Notes: generated by a model not told the origin, from the letters alone. Counted from the stretch's first letter, positions 29,988 through 40,226 are shown. The stretch: 64,000 bases of DNA from Hondaea fermentalgiana (GCA_014084085.1 NPFB01000077.1:82914-146913); one strand, 5' to 3'. A program made the numbers and translations.

Positions 29988-32900
29988 ATGATGACCTCAC
30001 TGGAGGAGTCGCGAGGGAACGAGCTCGTGGAGATTGTTGACGGCTTTGCGAAAAGGTTCGGGACCTTCCGCAGCGTCTTTGTGTCGGCAGTCTGGGCTGA
30101 CTTGCGCGCACAGCACGCCAGCATGAGCACGCTCCTGCCGCGCGGCGCCTGGACCGTGGCGTTCTTGAGAACTGCAAACACGATGCTGGCGCTCAACGAG
30201 TTTATGGCCAAAGAAATGCGGCAAGTTGCCCTGCGCGACCTCCACACCGCAGAACTCGAGATGGTCCTGCTCCACTTTGCGCCCCTCTTTTCCGTCTATG
30301 AGCAGTATTTCGAGGCCAAGAAGCCCTTTGCGGAGCTTGTGCGCGTAGAGCGACAAAAGACACCCTCTCTCGAGTGCCTTATTGCCGAGACGGAAGTGCG
30401 AGTCGGTTGCAAGTTTGATGAGATGCTTGATCTCCCCTTGCTTCAGATTATTGCACTACGAGGTTGCATCAATAAACGTCTCGGACGACACGTGAATGAC
30501 GCAGCAGCAGCAGCAGCAGCAGGAGGAGGAGGAGGAAGAGTATCAGGACCAGGAGCGCTCGAACATCTTGTCCCAGTTGCCGACTTCCTCGAGAATGCCC
30601 AGACGCGCATCAACGAGATTGAGGCCCGTCATGCAAGTGAAGCGCTCATCGTCCAAATTGCTGCAGCTTGGGACGTAGGGAATCACGTATTTGCCATCAA
30701 ACGGCCTGGAAGACTCATCGTCAAGGAAGGAACGCTCATCAAGGTCTCGCGCAAGAAAGAGGTGGCTTATCAGTTTGTTCTGTTCAATGATGCCCTCATG
30801 TACGGCTCGCGAGGGGGTGTCATGTCTCGCAAACGATTCAAAATGCACAATGCGCTCGACCTCGTCTCTGTCCAGATTGGGGTCATCTCTGTGGGCGATA
30901 CTGCTCTTGAGCTCGACGACTTATCTACCGTCGCTCCCGATGGCGCTGTTGGAGGCGCCGTGCTCTCGATGCTCTCGTCGCTTTCCGAGCAAGATCAGGG
31001 GCAGCTCAGGTTCAACATTTATTCTGGCGGGGGCGGAAAGAGTTTCTGCGTGAAAGCAAAGAGCCCCGGTGAATTGTGCGAGTGGTGGCTCACGCTGTCT
31101 CGCACAGCAGCCAAATATAAACAGAGACAAGCTCAACGCGCAGCACGAGTCATATCAGCAGGGCCTGACGCTGCAAACATAACACGCCTTGAGGCCAATC
31201 GTGACCTCCATGACGTTCTCTCACCCGTTTGGCAGCCCGATAAGGCCTCCTCGGCGTGTACACTTTGCGATGCGCCTTTTACTACGCTTCGAAGACGTCA
31301 CCACTGCTATGCGTGTGGTCGTCTCTTGTGTGGATCGTGCTCACGCTTCCGAGGTTTGCGTCAGGTGTCGGCTCTCGCCAAGGACAGTTCGCTCCGTCGC
31401 TTGCTGAGAAAGCAAGGCTCCACGGGCCTCAGTGATCGTGCTCAAGAGAAGCAAACGCTCGAGCGCACTGTCCGTATGTGCGAAGGGTGCTCGATCAAGT
31501 CGACACAGACAATCGCTTTGGCCTCCGACGAGGCGAACAAGGCGCAAGCAAGGACTTTGCCCTCTTCAATCTCTGCAGCCACGAGCAAAGAAGGAACGGG
31601 GCCTTTGTCCTCTGAAGACATGCAGAACTACGTGAATGTCGAAGACGGGAATACACTAGCAGGAGGCACAGCTAAGGGGCAAGATTCTACAGAAGAAGTA
31701 AAGCCTCCCAGTGAGGTACAAGTTGATCCTGCTCTTCGCGTTGCCCTCGATATATTGCAGTCCGAGGTTTCGTATCTGGAAGGTCTGCGGACGCTCATCA
31801 AGGTGTACGTGCGGCCTCTTCTTGACGACTTTCGGGCTGACGCGCGACTGATCGGTGGCGAGGTCGTGGGCATTGTCAAGCAGGCTGATCTCTCGTCCAT
31901 GTTTGTCTTTCTATCGGACATTCAGTACATTGCGGCTTTGAGCGAACGTCTTTTGGTGGCTCTTCGGGAGCAATGCTTTTATTTTGACTCAAATGGAGCC
32001 GCTTCAGGTTTGCGCGGGTCCATCGCCGACATCTTTTTACAAATGAGTCCGCTCTTTCAGCTCTATGATGAGTACTCGAGCTCCTTTGAGTTCGCCAACC
32101 GGACGCTCACAGAAAAAATGCATGCATTCCACACATTGCGCGAGTTCTTTGACTGCCAAGAGCGCGAGAATGAGACGCAACTAAGAGCTGTCGGCGCGCA
32201 GTGCATGCAAAGCCTCTTGATTCTCCCGATCCAGCGTCTCCCTCGATACCTCTTGCTTCTGGACCGCCTTCGCAAAAATACGGACCCGGACTGTGCGGAG
32301 TTTGCGCGTCTGCAGAGTGCGGTGGACGCCATTCAGGCAATGACATGTCATATCAACGAACGCATTCGAGAGCGAGAGGGACTCGTAAAGATGCACGACT
32401 TTGTTCGTTGCTGGGGGAATGTCGTCATTCGCGACGCGCCGGTCGATCGGCGATGCTTGCGCGAGGGATCGCTCGTCAAGCAGTCAAGGAAAGGCTTCAA
32501 AAAGTATGACTTTGTTCTATTTACGGACGCTCTCATGTACGGCGAGCGCGACGAATTTCTTCAGCGAGTGCGCCATCATCGGACAATGCTCATTGCATAT
32601 TGTCAGGTGCGCGAGGCCGAGGATGATTCTTGTGCATTTGAGCTCGTGGGTCGTGAAAAGTCCTTTCGCGTGCGCGCAGTCGATGCCACTGTTTGCGCGG
32701 AGTGGATATCGGATCTCAGACGTGCGATTGCCGCAGTTAGAGAGCGCCAAAGGGGAATCGAAAGCGAAACTGCACCAGTCTGGGTCAAGGACACAGCACA
32801 GTGTATGCGATGCGAAGCACCATTTTCTCTGGTGTCGCGTCCTCATCATTGTCGTCGCTGCGGCAAGTGCTTGTGCAATGATTGCACTCCTAACCGCTGG

Positions 32901-33086
32901 CTCTTGGAGCACATCGACCCGCACAAGCCACAACGCGTGTGTCTCGACTGCTATGGTAATCTCTTTGCTGCGTATGGGCCGCCAGCGCTTCCTGCAGCAC
33001 AGTCCAAGGAGGCCCGTGTGACTTCACCACTTGGTGTGATGGCGCAATTACGTTCTTCTCCATTGACGCAAGAACAAAAGGAGTGA
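29988..33086 (+). CDS. Rho GEF with duplicated DH-PH-FYVE modules
   Basis: 1032 residues, single exon. It probably activates a Rho/Rac/Cdc42-type GTPase on PI3P- or phosphoinositide-bearing membranes, like FGD proteins. Module 1: degenerate DH-like helices (~10-215), PH (~235-385, starting KEGTLIKVSRKK), FYVE (~413-500) with WQPD, RRRHHCYACG and VRMCEGC. A Ser/Thr/Glu linker follows. Module 2: clear DH (~584-790) with VALDILQSEVSYLEGL and the LPIQRLPRYLLLLDRL signature, PH (~820-920, LREGSLVKQSRKG), FYVE (~929-990) with WVKD, RPHHCRRCG and VCLDCY. The two PH-FYVE halves resemble each other (VLFNDALMYG / VLFTDALMYG), implying internal duplication. Only the second DH has the conserved catalytic helix, so the first may be regulatory. 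A short Ala/Gly homopolymer run lies at ~170-182. Confidence 0.9.
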   Translation: MMTSLEESRGNELVEIVDGFAKRFGTFRSVFVSAVWADLRAQHASMSTLLPRGAWTVAFLRTANTMLALNEFMAKEMRQVALRDLHTAELEMVLLHFAPLFSVYEQYFEAKKPFAELVRVERQKTPSLECLIAETEVRVGCKFDEMLDLPLLQIIALRGCINKRLGRHVNDAAAAAAAGGGGGRVSGPGALEHLVPVADFLENAQTRINEIEARHASEALIVQIAAAWDVGNHVFAIKRPGRLIVKEGTLIKVSRKKEVAYQFVLFNDALMYGSRGGVMSRKRFKMHNALDLVSVQIGVISVGDTALELDDLSTVAPDGAVGGAVLSMLSSLSEQDQGQLRFNIYSGGGGKSFCVKAKSPGELCEWWLTLSRTAAKYKQRQAQRAARVISAGPDAANITRLEANRDLHDVLSPVWQPDKASSACTLCDAPFTTLRRRHHCYACGRLLCGSCSRFRGLRQVSALAKDSSLRRLLRKQGSTGLSDRAQEKQTLERTVRMCEGCSIKSTQTIALASDEANKAQARTLPSSISAATSKEGTGPLSSEDMQNYVNVEDGNTLAGGTAKGQDSTEEVKPPSEVQVDPALRVALDILQSEVSYLEGLRTLIKVYVRPLLDDFRADARLIGGEVVGIVKQADLSSMFVFLSDIQYIAALSERLLVALREQCFYFDSNGAASGLRGSIADIFLQMSPLFQLYDEYSSSFEFANRTLTEKMHAFHTLREFFDCQERENETQLRAVGAQCMQSLLILPIQRLPRYLLLLDRLRKNTDPDCAEFARLQSAVDAIQAMTCHINERIREREGLVKMHDFVRCWGNVVIRDAPVDRRCLREGSLVKQSRKGFKKYDFVLFTDALMYGERDEFLQRVRHHRTMLIAYCQVREAEDDSCAFELVGREKSFRVRAVDATVCAEWISDLRRAIAAVRERQRGIESETAPVWVKDTAQCMRCEAPFSLVSRPHHCRRCGKCLCNDCTPNRWLLEHIDPHKPQRVCLDCYGNLFAAYGPPALPAAQSKEARVTSPLGVMAQLRSSPLTQEQKE

Positions 33087-33421
33087 AACCTTCGATTTTC
33101 AAGATCACAAGCACGTTGTCAATTCATGTTGGTCAAAACGCTAGAACAACGACAATAGCGGGGATAGAATAACTCGATTCTCTCTGCGGTTTGCTCGCAC
33201 GTACAAGGTTCACCTTTTTGTTTTGATTTTCTTTAATTTGTGATGACTTGACTTGACTTGACTTGACTTGACTTGGATTGAGAGCGGCACACAAAAGACC
33301 GAAGAGCACTCGTTCTCTTGTTTGCACTCTCTCTCTCTCGTTCCGTTTCGGTTTGCGATGAAGATCAACACTTCGCGCTCACCATAATAGATAAAAAGGT
33401 CGGGTAGACACGCATTGTAGT
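33087..33421. other. Convergent 3' intergenic region
   Basis: 335 bp between convergent genes, AT-rich, with a GACTT pentamer array (33244-33274) and a short CT run (33329-33340). No gene seen. Confidence 0.6.
33244..33274. repeat. (GACTT)n microsatellite
   Basis: About six GACTT units in the convergent 3' region. Confidence 0.9.
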
Positions 33422-35609
33422 TCACTGGAGCGCGCGCAGAGAAGAAAAGACCGCACCCAGGTCCACGCATTCTTGAGCCATGGCACTCCCGAAGGGCGTG
33501 GTAAATCCTGCAGCTGCAGCGGCCATGAGACAGAGGGAGATAGACATACCATACGAAACTGTCTCACGGGCGACGCGAACGACGTGCTTGCTGAGCACAA
33601 GAAGATTTGCAATGTTCTCAATGTCCTCGTTGAGGAGGACGACAGAAGCGCTTTCGGCAGCTAGGTTACTCGCACCGACGCTCATTCCAACGTCCGCCGC
33701 TGCTAAAGCAGCAGAGTCATTTGCACCATCTCCCACCATGAGAACCACTTCACCAGCCTGTCGGAGCTTCGTGACGACCTGAGCCTTTTCGTGCGGCCAG
33801 CACGAAGCATACTCGGCAATGCCCACACCTTGGGCTACCCTGGCCAAATGCTCGCTACGATCACCGCTCAAGACCATGACGCGAAGTCCCATGTCCTTGC
33901 GAAGCCTTTGCACGAGGGTGTACGCCGAAGTTCGCACGCTATCTTCGAATGTAAAGCGTCCGTGGGCGCGAATCTGGTCTTTTTCGAAGATTGCAAAGTA
34001 CGCCTCAATGTCACTGTCTTGCGAAACTCCCCTTGGCGTCTCGGGCATCTCCGTCTGCTCGAAACAGAACTTTGCCGAGCCCACACGCACCTTGAGTGCG
34101 AGATCAGCAAAGTCAGCGGCAAGACCGCAGCCATCGTGCTGGTCCACGTGCGCAGCCGAGAGGCGATGGTCGCCTTTTGCCTTCTTCTTGGACGAGTCGT
34201 CTTCCTTTGCATATTCGCAGACGGCCGTGGCCAAAGGGTGCGTCGAGTATTGTTCTGTGGCTGCGATCAGTCGAAGAATGTTCTCCTTATCTTGGCCTAG
34301 AGGCGAAGCTAGATCGTTGCTATGGATCGAAAACGATTTGACCGAGGGCGAACCTTGCGTCAACGTCCCCGTTTTGTCGAGGACCACGACCGTGGTTTTG
34401 GCAAGAGCTTCGAGGGCAGTGCCTGCTTTGACGGTGGCTCCAAAGCGGTGACTTGCAACGCTCATGCCTGAGAGCATGGCGATGGGGACACCAATTCCCG
34501 CCGGACACGGCGTTGCTGACATGAAGACGGCAAGGACCGACTCCCAGACGCGTCGGGAAGAAAGTTTTCTCCACTCCGAGATCACGCAAGCAAGCGCAGC
34601 AAAGCCAAAGGTGAGAGGTGTGAAGAAAGCCACAAAGCGCTTTGATTCGAGCTCCAAGGACGCCTTGCGCTCGAGCGCTTTGGCCAGTTCCGCCTTCATG
34701 CGGGCCAAGACTGAGTCCTGGTGGCGCGCCGAGGCCCTGAGCCTGCAGGCGCCGCCAACAAGCCTCGCGCCTGCCATGACGGCGTCGCCCGAATCCTTTG
34801 ATACCGGAATGCGCTCGCCGGTGAGCAGACTCTCGTCGAATGCAGGCATTTCTTTGGTCTCGCTGCAATCGACAACGCCATCGACAGGAACCGTCTCGCC
34901 CGTCTTGATCAAGAGAAGATCCCCGCTTTCCACGTGCTCGGCATCAATATCTTCGATTTGCCCGGTGGCAGGCTGCATGCGGTGGGTGCGACCGGGACGC
35001 TGAGCCAAGAGGCCGTGCAGCGCTTTGCCAGCGCGATCGAGAGCGTGCTCCTCGAAAGCCTCGCCGCCTGTGAGCATGAGAAGAATGACTGCGACAGCGC
35101 GAGTTTGATTGAGGCAAAGACCGAGCTGCATGGCGATGAGAGCAGGAATGTCAGCTTCGCCGCTCGTAAAGGCAGCGGTACCTTGCGCGACCGCTTCGGT
35201 GAGCTCCGGGACCATGCCGAGAGCAACCACGGACCACAGAGCGCTTCGCGCCCTAGATCGCATCAGATGACGACCCATTCGCGCTGTCGCCATGTCAACA
35301 ATGAGCGCTGCAACTGCGAGTGAAGGGACTGCAAGCGACGGGATACGCTCGAACATGCGTCGCGTCCTTTTGGACAAAAGTGCGATGCCCACGAGAGCCC
35401 ACTGCACAAACCGAAAGTCATCACCAAGGAAGCCAGTTAGAGTCGACGTGCAATTCGCCAGATTCTGCATACTCCGCACAACGTACCTGGAGTGCGACGA
35501 CCTTTTTCCCTCGTCTCGACGCTGCGCTGCGAAGGCCGCCCAGCCTCGACGCGAGCGTTGCCAGAGCGACCGCGCTCAGCACGGCCTCTTTGCTCGCCGA
35601 GCCCGCCAT
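33422..35609 (-). CDS. P1B-type heavy-metal ATPase, TPC motif, 2 exons
   Basis: Metal-transporting P-type ATPase, about 700 residues. The long open frame starts only with GTG. I propose exon 1 at 35609-35487 (ATG in GTCAAGATGGCGG context, 41 codons) joined to 35401-33422, with an 85-bp intron (GTACGT ... TTTGTGCAG, phase 0). Motifs: LLTGER (~233), metal-site helix SATPCPAGIGVPIA (~338), DKTGTLT with the phosphorylated Asp (~383), HP-motif STHPLA (~431), VLSGD, and GDGANDSAALAAADVG (~596) in place of the usual GDGINDAPAL. TPC replaces the CPC of Cu/Zn pumps and recalls the P1B-5 group, so the cargo is uncertain (Ni/Fe/Co/other). No N-terminal CxxC metal-binding domain and no C-terminal hemerythrin domain are present. 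Confidence 0.85.
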
Positions 35610-36236
35610 CTTGACAATCCCTTTCCACAAGGTCTTCTAGACTTTGTTCTCCAAGCTCTCCACGAGGCGCGTCTTGCGTCGCCTTCCGTCACCTCGTCCA
35701 GCGTGTCGCGCAGCGCCTCAAGGGTGGCCCAAGTTGTCTTTGTGACTGATCAAATCTTATCAGATCTGAACCGATCTCACCAAATCTGATCTGATCTGGT
35801 CCAGTCTGGTCCGGCCGGTCTCGCTCTCTCTCCTCTCTGCGCTCCGCGGCGCCGCCCTGCCGGGGACCGGCGTCTGCCGCCTCCCGTCGCGGCTCGCGCT
35901 CTGCAGCTGCTTGCGGGCGGCCGAGGTGGCGGTCTGGCGCCGCGTCGCCGAGGGGGCGGAACCGGGATTGGGGGCCCGCGGAATCGGGGGCCCGGCGCAC
36001 ACCCTTGGGAACGCGACTTGGGACTTCCCTCTTCTCTGCTCAGGCGTCGTCGATCGCGGGGGCGCTCTCATTCAGCGGCCGCGCGCCTGGACATCGAGAC
36101 GGAGGGCCCCGAGCAGAGCGGGGCGGAGAAGAGGATAGGAGAGCGCGAGGGCGGGGCTGCAGAGCTCGGACGCTCGCGAGCCGATCGCTGGGCCGCTCAG
36201 TGGCGCGCGCGCCGAGGCATTCGACTGTCGTCGAGA
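35610..36236. other. Divergent intergenic region with CTGATCTGGT-type repeats
   Basis: About 0.6 kb between divergent genes, GC-rich. An imperfect run of ATCTGATCTGGTCC-like units lies at about 35755-35820. An open frame continues upstream of the IQ gene but begins with TTG and is low complexity. Confidence 0.5.
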
Positions 36237-37895
36237 ATGGTCGCCGCCGCGGCGCCAGAGGCTAGCGAGTCCCAGCGACGGTGCAGGAGAGGCAAAAGGA
36301 GGTCTCGCAAGAGAGGGCCCGGAATGCGGGAGGAAGCGCGACACGCGCACCGGTATCGAGAGAAGAAGGGGACTTCAACGAGCAAAGTCAAAAAATGTAA
36401 ATCGATGCAGATGGTCGTGCGGTCACAACCGTCCTTGCGAGAAGAAGCGTGGGAGGACTCGCGCTCAAAGCAGCTACTGCACTTTGAGAAGAGAGTCTTT
36501 CAAATGGAACGTAACTTTGCAAATAAATTAGAAGCTGCACGAGGTCGTGCAGCTGCGCACGACGCGGCTCTTCGAGAACAACTGCGCAAGGCGGATGCCA
36601 CCTTCGCTGCGACGACTCGGCACCAGCGTTGGCGTCTGCGGCAGACACGGGAGGTCTTTGAGACACGCCAAGCGGGCCCTGACATGGTTATCGCCTCGAG
36701 AAATCCTCAAATGTACTTGGACGCATACAATACGCAGACGCCTGTGGTTCTCGATCTTGCCGACGGTCGGCGTGTGAGCGGCAAGGTGACGGATGTGCAC
36801 TGGCATGGACCCGAAAAGGGCGGTAGCTTACACCTTCGTGGCGACGCGCTTCCATACGCGAGACATCAAGCGATTGCGTACGAGATTGAGACGCGTGTGG
36901 AATCAATACGCGCCATGAATGAGCAATTTCGAGCCTGCTTGCAGGCCTCTGACTCGAATGACTGCCCCATTGATGAAGATGATGCCGACCAACGCGCAAC
37001 AAATGCTCTCAAGGGAGTTGCTGACGCAAAACTCTATGGGGCGCTTTGCAAACGATACTCTGGGTTTCCGGACGAGTTCTTTGTGCAACTTGAGCGGCCA
37101 GGCCGCGCCTTTTTGCGGCTTGTCCACTTTCAGGCGGCAAGAATCGCCAACTGGCTGCGCTTTTGGTACACGCATCGTCTTCAGCAACGAGAACAGCTCG
37201 CACGTATGCTGCAGCGACTCGCCCGCGCTCGGGGAGCTCATCGCGCAGAAGAAGCGGAAAAAAGGGCGCACAAACAGGCAGAGGAAGAAAATAGGTCTCG
37301 AATCTTTGTACAGGTATTTACGACATGGAAAAGGGCAACGCGACGCAGCTCCAGACTTCGGCGCGCGGTCGAGAGAATGCGCCAGCGGAAGCTTGCGCGG
37401 GTCTTGAGAGGCTGGCAGCAGGCCGCATCGTCAAGCGCTGCACGTCGACGCTCAGGAATTCGTGTGTTGTTCACAATGATCATGCATCCACAATTTGCGA
37501 TTTGGCATGCCAACGCAGCGCAGAGGCGCCGAAAGCGTCTGGCTCAGCACTTTGGGCGTCGACTCAGAGCGCGAATTTACCTCGAGCGCTGGATCGAAGC
37601 GACAGTGACAGGCCTCGCAAAGAGACACTTGTACAAGTGCAAGGCTGCAACTGAGATTCAGCGTGTTGTTCGCGGGGAGTGGGCGAGGCGCACGACGCGT
37701 GCAGAGCGACGCGCAATTACGCGAATTCAGGCTTGGTGGCGAGGCGTGCGGACCCGGCACGAGTATCATCGATACAATGGCCTGCGCGAGCGACTTTTGC
37801 GATATCATGCGCGACGGTGCGAGCGCGCAAGAGAGGGCAGACGCCACCGAGCTGCATCGCATTGGCAGGCAGCACGCGGAGGCTCAAACGAGTGA
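36237..37895 (+). CDS. IQ-motif / Sfi1-like coiled-coil protein
   Basis: 552 residues from the ATG at 36237; the open frame runs upstream only to a TTG. The N-terminal ~70 residues are very basic. The middle has coiled-coil helices (KQLLHFEKRVFQMERNFANKLEAARG) and a beta-looking patch (VVLDLADGRRVSGKVTDVHWHG, ~168-190). The C-terminal half contains repeated W-centred helical segments (IANWLRFWYTHRLQQ, VFTTWKRATRRS, VLRGWQQAAS, YLERWIEATV) reminiscent of Sfi1 centrin-binding repeats. Two adjacent IQ motifs follow (TEIQRVVRGEWARR ~471, TRIQAWWRGVRTR ~494). It probably binds calmodulin or centrin, perhaps at centrosome/basal body; this is inference. Confidence 0.65.
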   Translation: MVAAAAPEASESQRRCRRGKRRSRKRGPGMREEARHAHRYREKKGTSTSKVKKCKSMQMVVRSQPSLREEAWEDSRSKQLLHFEKRVFQMERNFANKLEAARGRAAAHDAALREQLRKADATFAATTRHQRWRLRQTREVFETRQAGPDMVIASRNPQMYLDAYNTQTPVVLDLADGRRVSGKVTDVHWHGPEKGGSLHLRGDALPYARHQAIAYEIETRVESIRAMNEQFRACLQASDSNDCPIDEDDADQRATNALKGVADAKLYGALCKRYSGFPDEFFVQLERPGRAFLRLVHFQAARIANWLRFWYTHRLQQREQLARMLQRLARARGAHRAEEAEKRAHKQAEEENRSRIFVQVFTTWKRATRRSSRLRRAVERMRQRKLARVLRGWQQAASSSAARRRSGIRVLFTMIMHPQFAIWHANAAQRRRKRLAQHFGRRLRARIYLERWIEATVTGLAKRHLYKCKAATEIQRVVRGEWARRTTRAERRAITRIQAWWRGVRTRHEYHRYNGLRERLLRYHARRCERAREGRRHRAASHWQAARGGSNE

Positions 37896-38001
37896 GGGGT
37901 CTCACTCTCTCGCTCACCGTTTACATCGTGCGCAGCGGGAGAGAAGGAAACGGGGAAAAACTCACAGATGGGCGAAATGACGCGTCAAAGGGGCACGACA
38001 T

Positions 38002-38724
38002 TCAGATTGCCGCGAAGATGTCGAGGCCTTCGACAAACTGCTCAATCAGGTCATGCCCCTCTTCTCTTGCCACGGTTTCAAAGCGTCGCACAAGCGGGAT
38101 TGTAAGATTTCCGCGCTGGATGATGGCAAGAAGCATTCGGGCTAGCATGTCCTGGCCGAAACCGTAGAGGTCTTGATGGAGAACAGCAACGTCTGGACGT
38201 TCTCCAATGGTTGACAGACAGCACTCCATGAGGGACGGAGGATTGTAGATGCGTGGCGGAACGAAGCGCGGCCGGCGTTTCGATCGCTTCGCCTTTTCTT
38301 GCTCCCGCGCCTCGGTTTTGGCCTCCGCGGGAGCTTCAGCATCAATGAATTCGTTGGCCTCTTCCCGGCCCTCCGCATCCCACTCATCTCCTCCTCGCCC
38401 TCCTTCACGGGCCAGACTGTCGTCGTCGCCGTCGTCCGCGTCGCGCTGCGCAGCGTGCGCCGCCGTGGATGTTCGAGGCTGCTCTTCTTTCCCTTCATCC
38501 TCATCCTCACTCCGGTTCCGGAGCCGAAGGTCCTGCTGCTGGCGGCGGGGCGCGTCTTCGTGCCCGTTCTCCAGGTCGGCCTCCATCCCACGTGCGTACG
38601 CGCCGTCCGCGCCGCCACGCGGGTCCGGGATTGTCTGCGCGTCTCCGCCGTCTCGGGGCGCGCTTTCCTCGCGCTCGCCGCAAAGCGGAAACTGACCCAA
38701 CGCTGCGGAAATAGGCCGCCCCAT
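38002..38724 (-). CDS. Unknown protein with conserved-looking C-terminal helical domain
   Basis: 240 residues from the in-frame ATG at 38724; the open frame extends to 38982 with low-complexity sequence, and a later ATG (38586) is also possible. The N-terminal two thirds are disordered and acidic (Glu/Asp/Ala/Arg). From about 155 a compact domain begins: RPRFVPPRIYNPPSLMECC, GERPDVAVLHQDLYGFGQDMLARMLLAIIQRGNLTIPLVRRFE, ending EQFVEGLDIFAAI. The pattern (PSLxxxCL, alternating Leu, LTxxLVRxF) looks like a leucine-rich helical or F-box-like/LRR-adjacent module, but I cannot name the family. Confidence 0.5.
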   Translation of the reverse strand: MGRPISAALGQFPLCGEREESAPRDGGDAQTIPDPRGGADGAYARGMEADLENGHEDAPRRQQQDLRLRNRSEDEDEGKEEQPRTSTAAHAAQRDADDGDDDSLAREGGRGGDEWDAEGREEANEFIDAEAPAEAKTEAREQEKAKRSKRRPRFVPPRIYNPPSLMECCLSTIGERPDVAVLHQDLYGFGQDMLARMLLAIIQRGNLTIPLVRRFETVAREEGHDLIEQFVEGLDIFAAI

Positions 38725-39144
38725 GCACGTGCCGGTGCCGCGTGCCTGGCTTGGACTCGTTGTGTACGTAGAGGAGAGAAGAAGCAGAGGCAGAACGAGT
38801 TTGCAAACTCCGACGCGCCCGCGCCCGCGCCCACCCGCTCGCTGCCCGCGGCTGCGGCCGACCTGGCTGGCGTCGCGCGGCCGGGCGAGACCGGCGAGGT
38901 TTTCTTTTCCCCCGCGGCACGCTCGCGCGTCGGCGAGTGGGCGACTTGCGAGCACGCGCGCCGAGGAAGGTAAATCACTCACCTCGACCTATAGCTCGAC
39001 CGTGTCCTGCTGGGCCGCGCGAAGACGCACGAAGGCGAGGGCGAGGCGCGCACTGAGCGGAAGCGTTCTACGCTTGCCGTTTGCGCGCATCTTTGTGTGT
39101 TTGTTGAGTTTGCGTGAAGGAAATCAATTTGGTCAACGCCAGTC
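38725..39144. other. Divergent intergenic region
   Basis: About 420 bp GC-rich region between the unknown minus-strand gene and the reticulon gene. The minus-strand open frame extends into it, so part may be coding or 5' UTR. Confidence 0.4.
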
Positions 39145-40017
39145 ATGGGCGACAAGGCCCGCGGCGACGGCGACGGCGAAGGCCAGGTTTGGGTGGTGCG
39201 CCACACGCGCGCCGTGCGGCCCGGCGGGCCGAAAGATGGCAAGGCGAGGAAAAAGAAAAGCATCGCGCCACGATATACAATTGACGACCGTGATGATGTC
39301 GAATACATGCCTGCCGAGGGCCAAGCGCCGAAAAGGCAGACCACCTACGAGAACGATGCAGACGCGCAATCGGAAGAAGGTGACATTGAGATTGACGATC
39401 CTGAAGAGTATGTGCAGCATCAAGTGCTCAAGCTCGCCTACTGGGAAGAGCCCGCGTTTTCCTCGCTCGGACTGAGCATGGTCGTTCTGATTTTCTGTCT
39501 CGTGCATTACTCCGAGTATTCCGTCTTGACCCTGTTGAGCTTCATGATCCTCTTTCAACTCACGCTGAGCGCCATCACGGTCAATTTTACACCTGTTCTG
39601 CGGGATGCCAAGATCGTCAACCGTCATTTTACCGCGGAACGCTTTGTGGAGCAGCGCAGACTCGTGCCGGCGAGCGAGATTGAGAAACTTTCCAAGGGTC
39701 TGGGCATGTATGCTGGGAGTTGGATGGAGAGTCTGGAGGAGGTGATGTTTTTCACAGATGACCTGGTCGCGGTGGGAGCTCTTGTCGCTGCCATTGTCTT
39801 TATCATGGTTTTGAACATTAACTACGAGGCCTACATTCTTCTTGCCGGGGCCTGTGTGGCCTTTTTCACCCTTCCGCCTCTGTACAACGTCAATCGCGAA
39901 TACATTCAGGATGTCGTCTTTGCAGGATCATCGTCGTCTGGCGCGGGCCGACGTCGGCGAAAAGCGAGGGCGTCCTCGGCCTCCTCGGGCTCGGACCTGA
40001 GCGAGGTCTCTTGCTAA
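39145..40017 (+). CDS. Reticulon-like ER membrane protein
   Basis: 290 residues, ATG start. Reticulons insert as hairpins and curve ER tubules. The N-terminal ~90 residues are hydrophilic, basic then acidic. The reticulon homology domain starts at LKLAYWEEPAFSSLGLSM (~95), matching the family's DLLYWRdp entry. It has two hydrophobic hairpins (~108-150 and ~210-250) separated by a hydrophilic loop of about 65 residues (FVEQRRLVPASEIEKLSKGLG). The tail is Ser/Arg-rich and does not end in a KKxx signal. Confidence 0.8.
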   Translation: MGDKARGDGDGEGQVWVVRHTRAVRPGGPKDGKARKKKSIAPRYTIDDRDDVEYMPAEGQAPKRQTTYENDADAQSEEGDIEIDDPEEYVQHQVLKLAYWEEPAFSSLGLSMVVLIFCLVHYSEYSVLTLLSFMILFQLTLSAITVNFTPVLRDAKIVNRHFTAERFVEQRRLVPASEIEKLSKGLGMYAGSWMESLEEVMFFTDDLVAVGALVAAIVFIMVLNINYEAYILLAGACVAFFTLPPLYNVNREYIQDVVFAGSSSSGAGRRRRKARASSASSGSDLSEVSC

Positions 40018-40226
40018 GAAAGAGCCCCGAGCGTGATGACTTTGTTTGATCTCACTTTTTCCTTTAGCTCGTCCTTCGGCAGGCAGCCCGGAATTCTTTT
40101 CGAGCACCTTGAACCATAATGAATGCACGTTACATTGCGCGAATGCCGCCGAAAACAATATACTTACATGTTTCTCTTTCTCTGCATGCCACCAATCTCT
40201 TCGGGCGCGGCGTCAACGAATTAATT

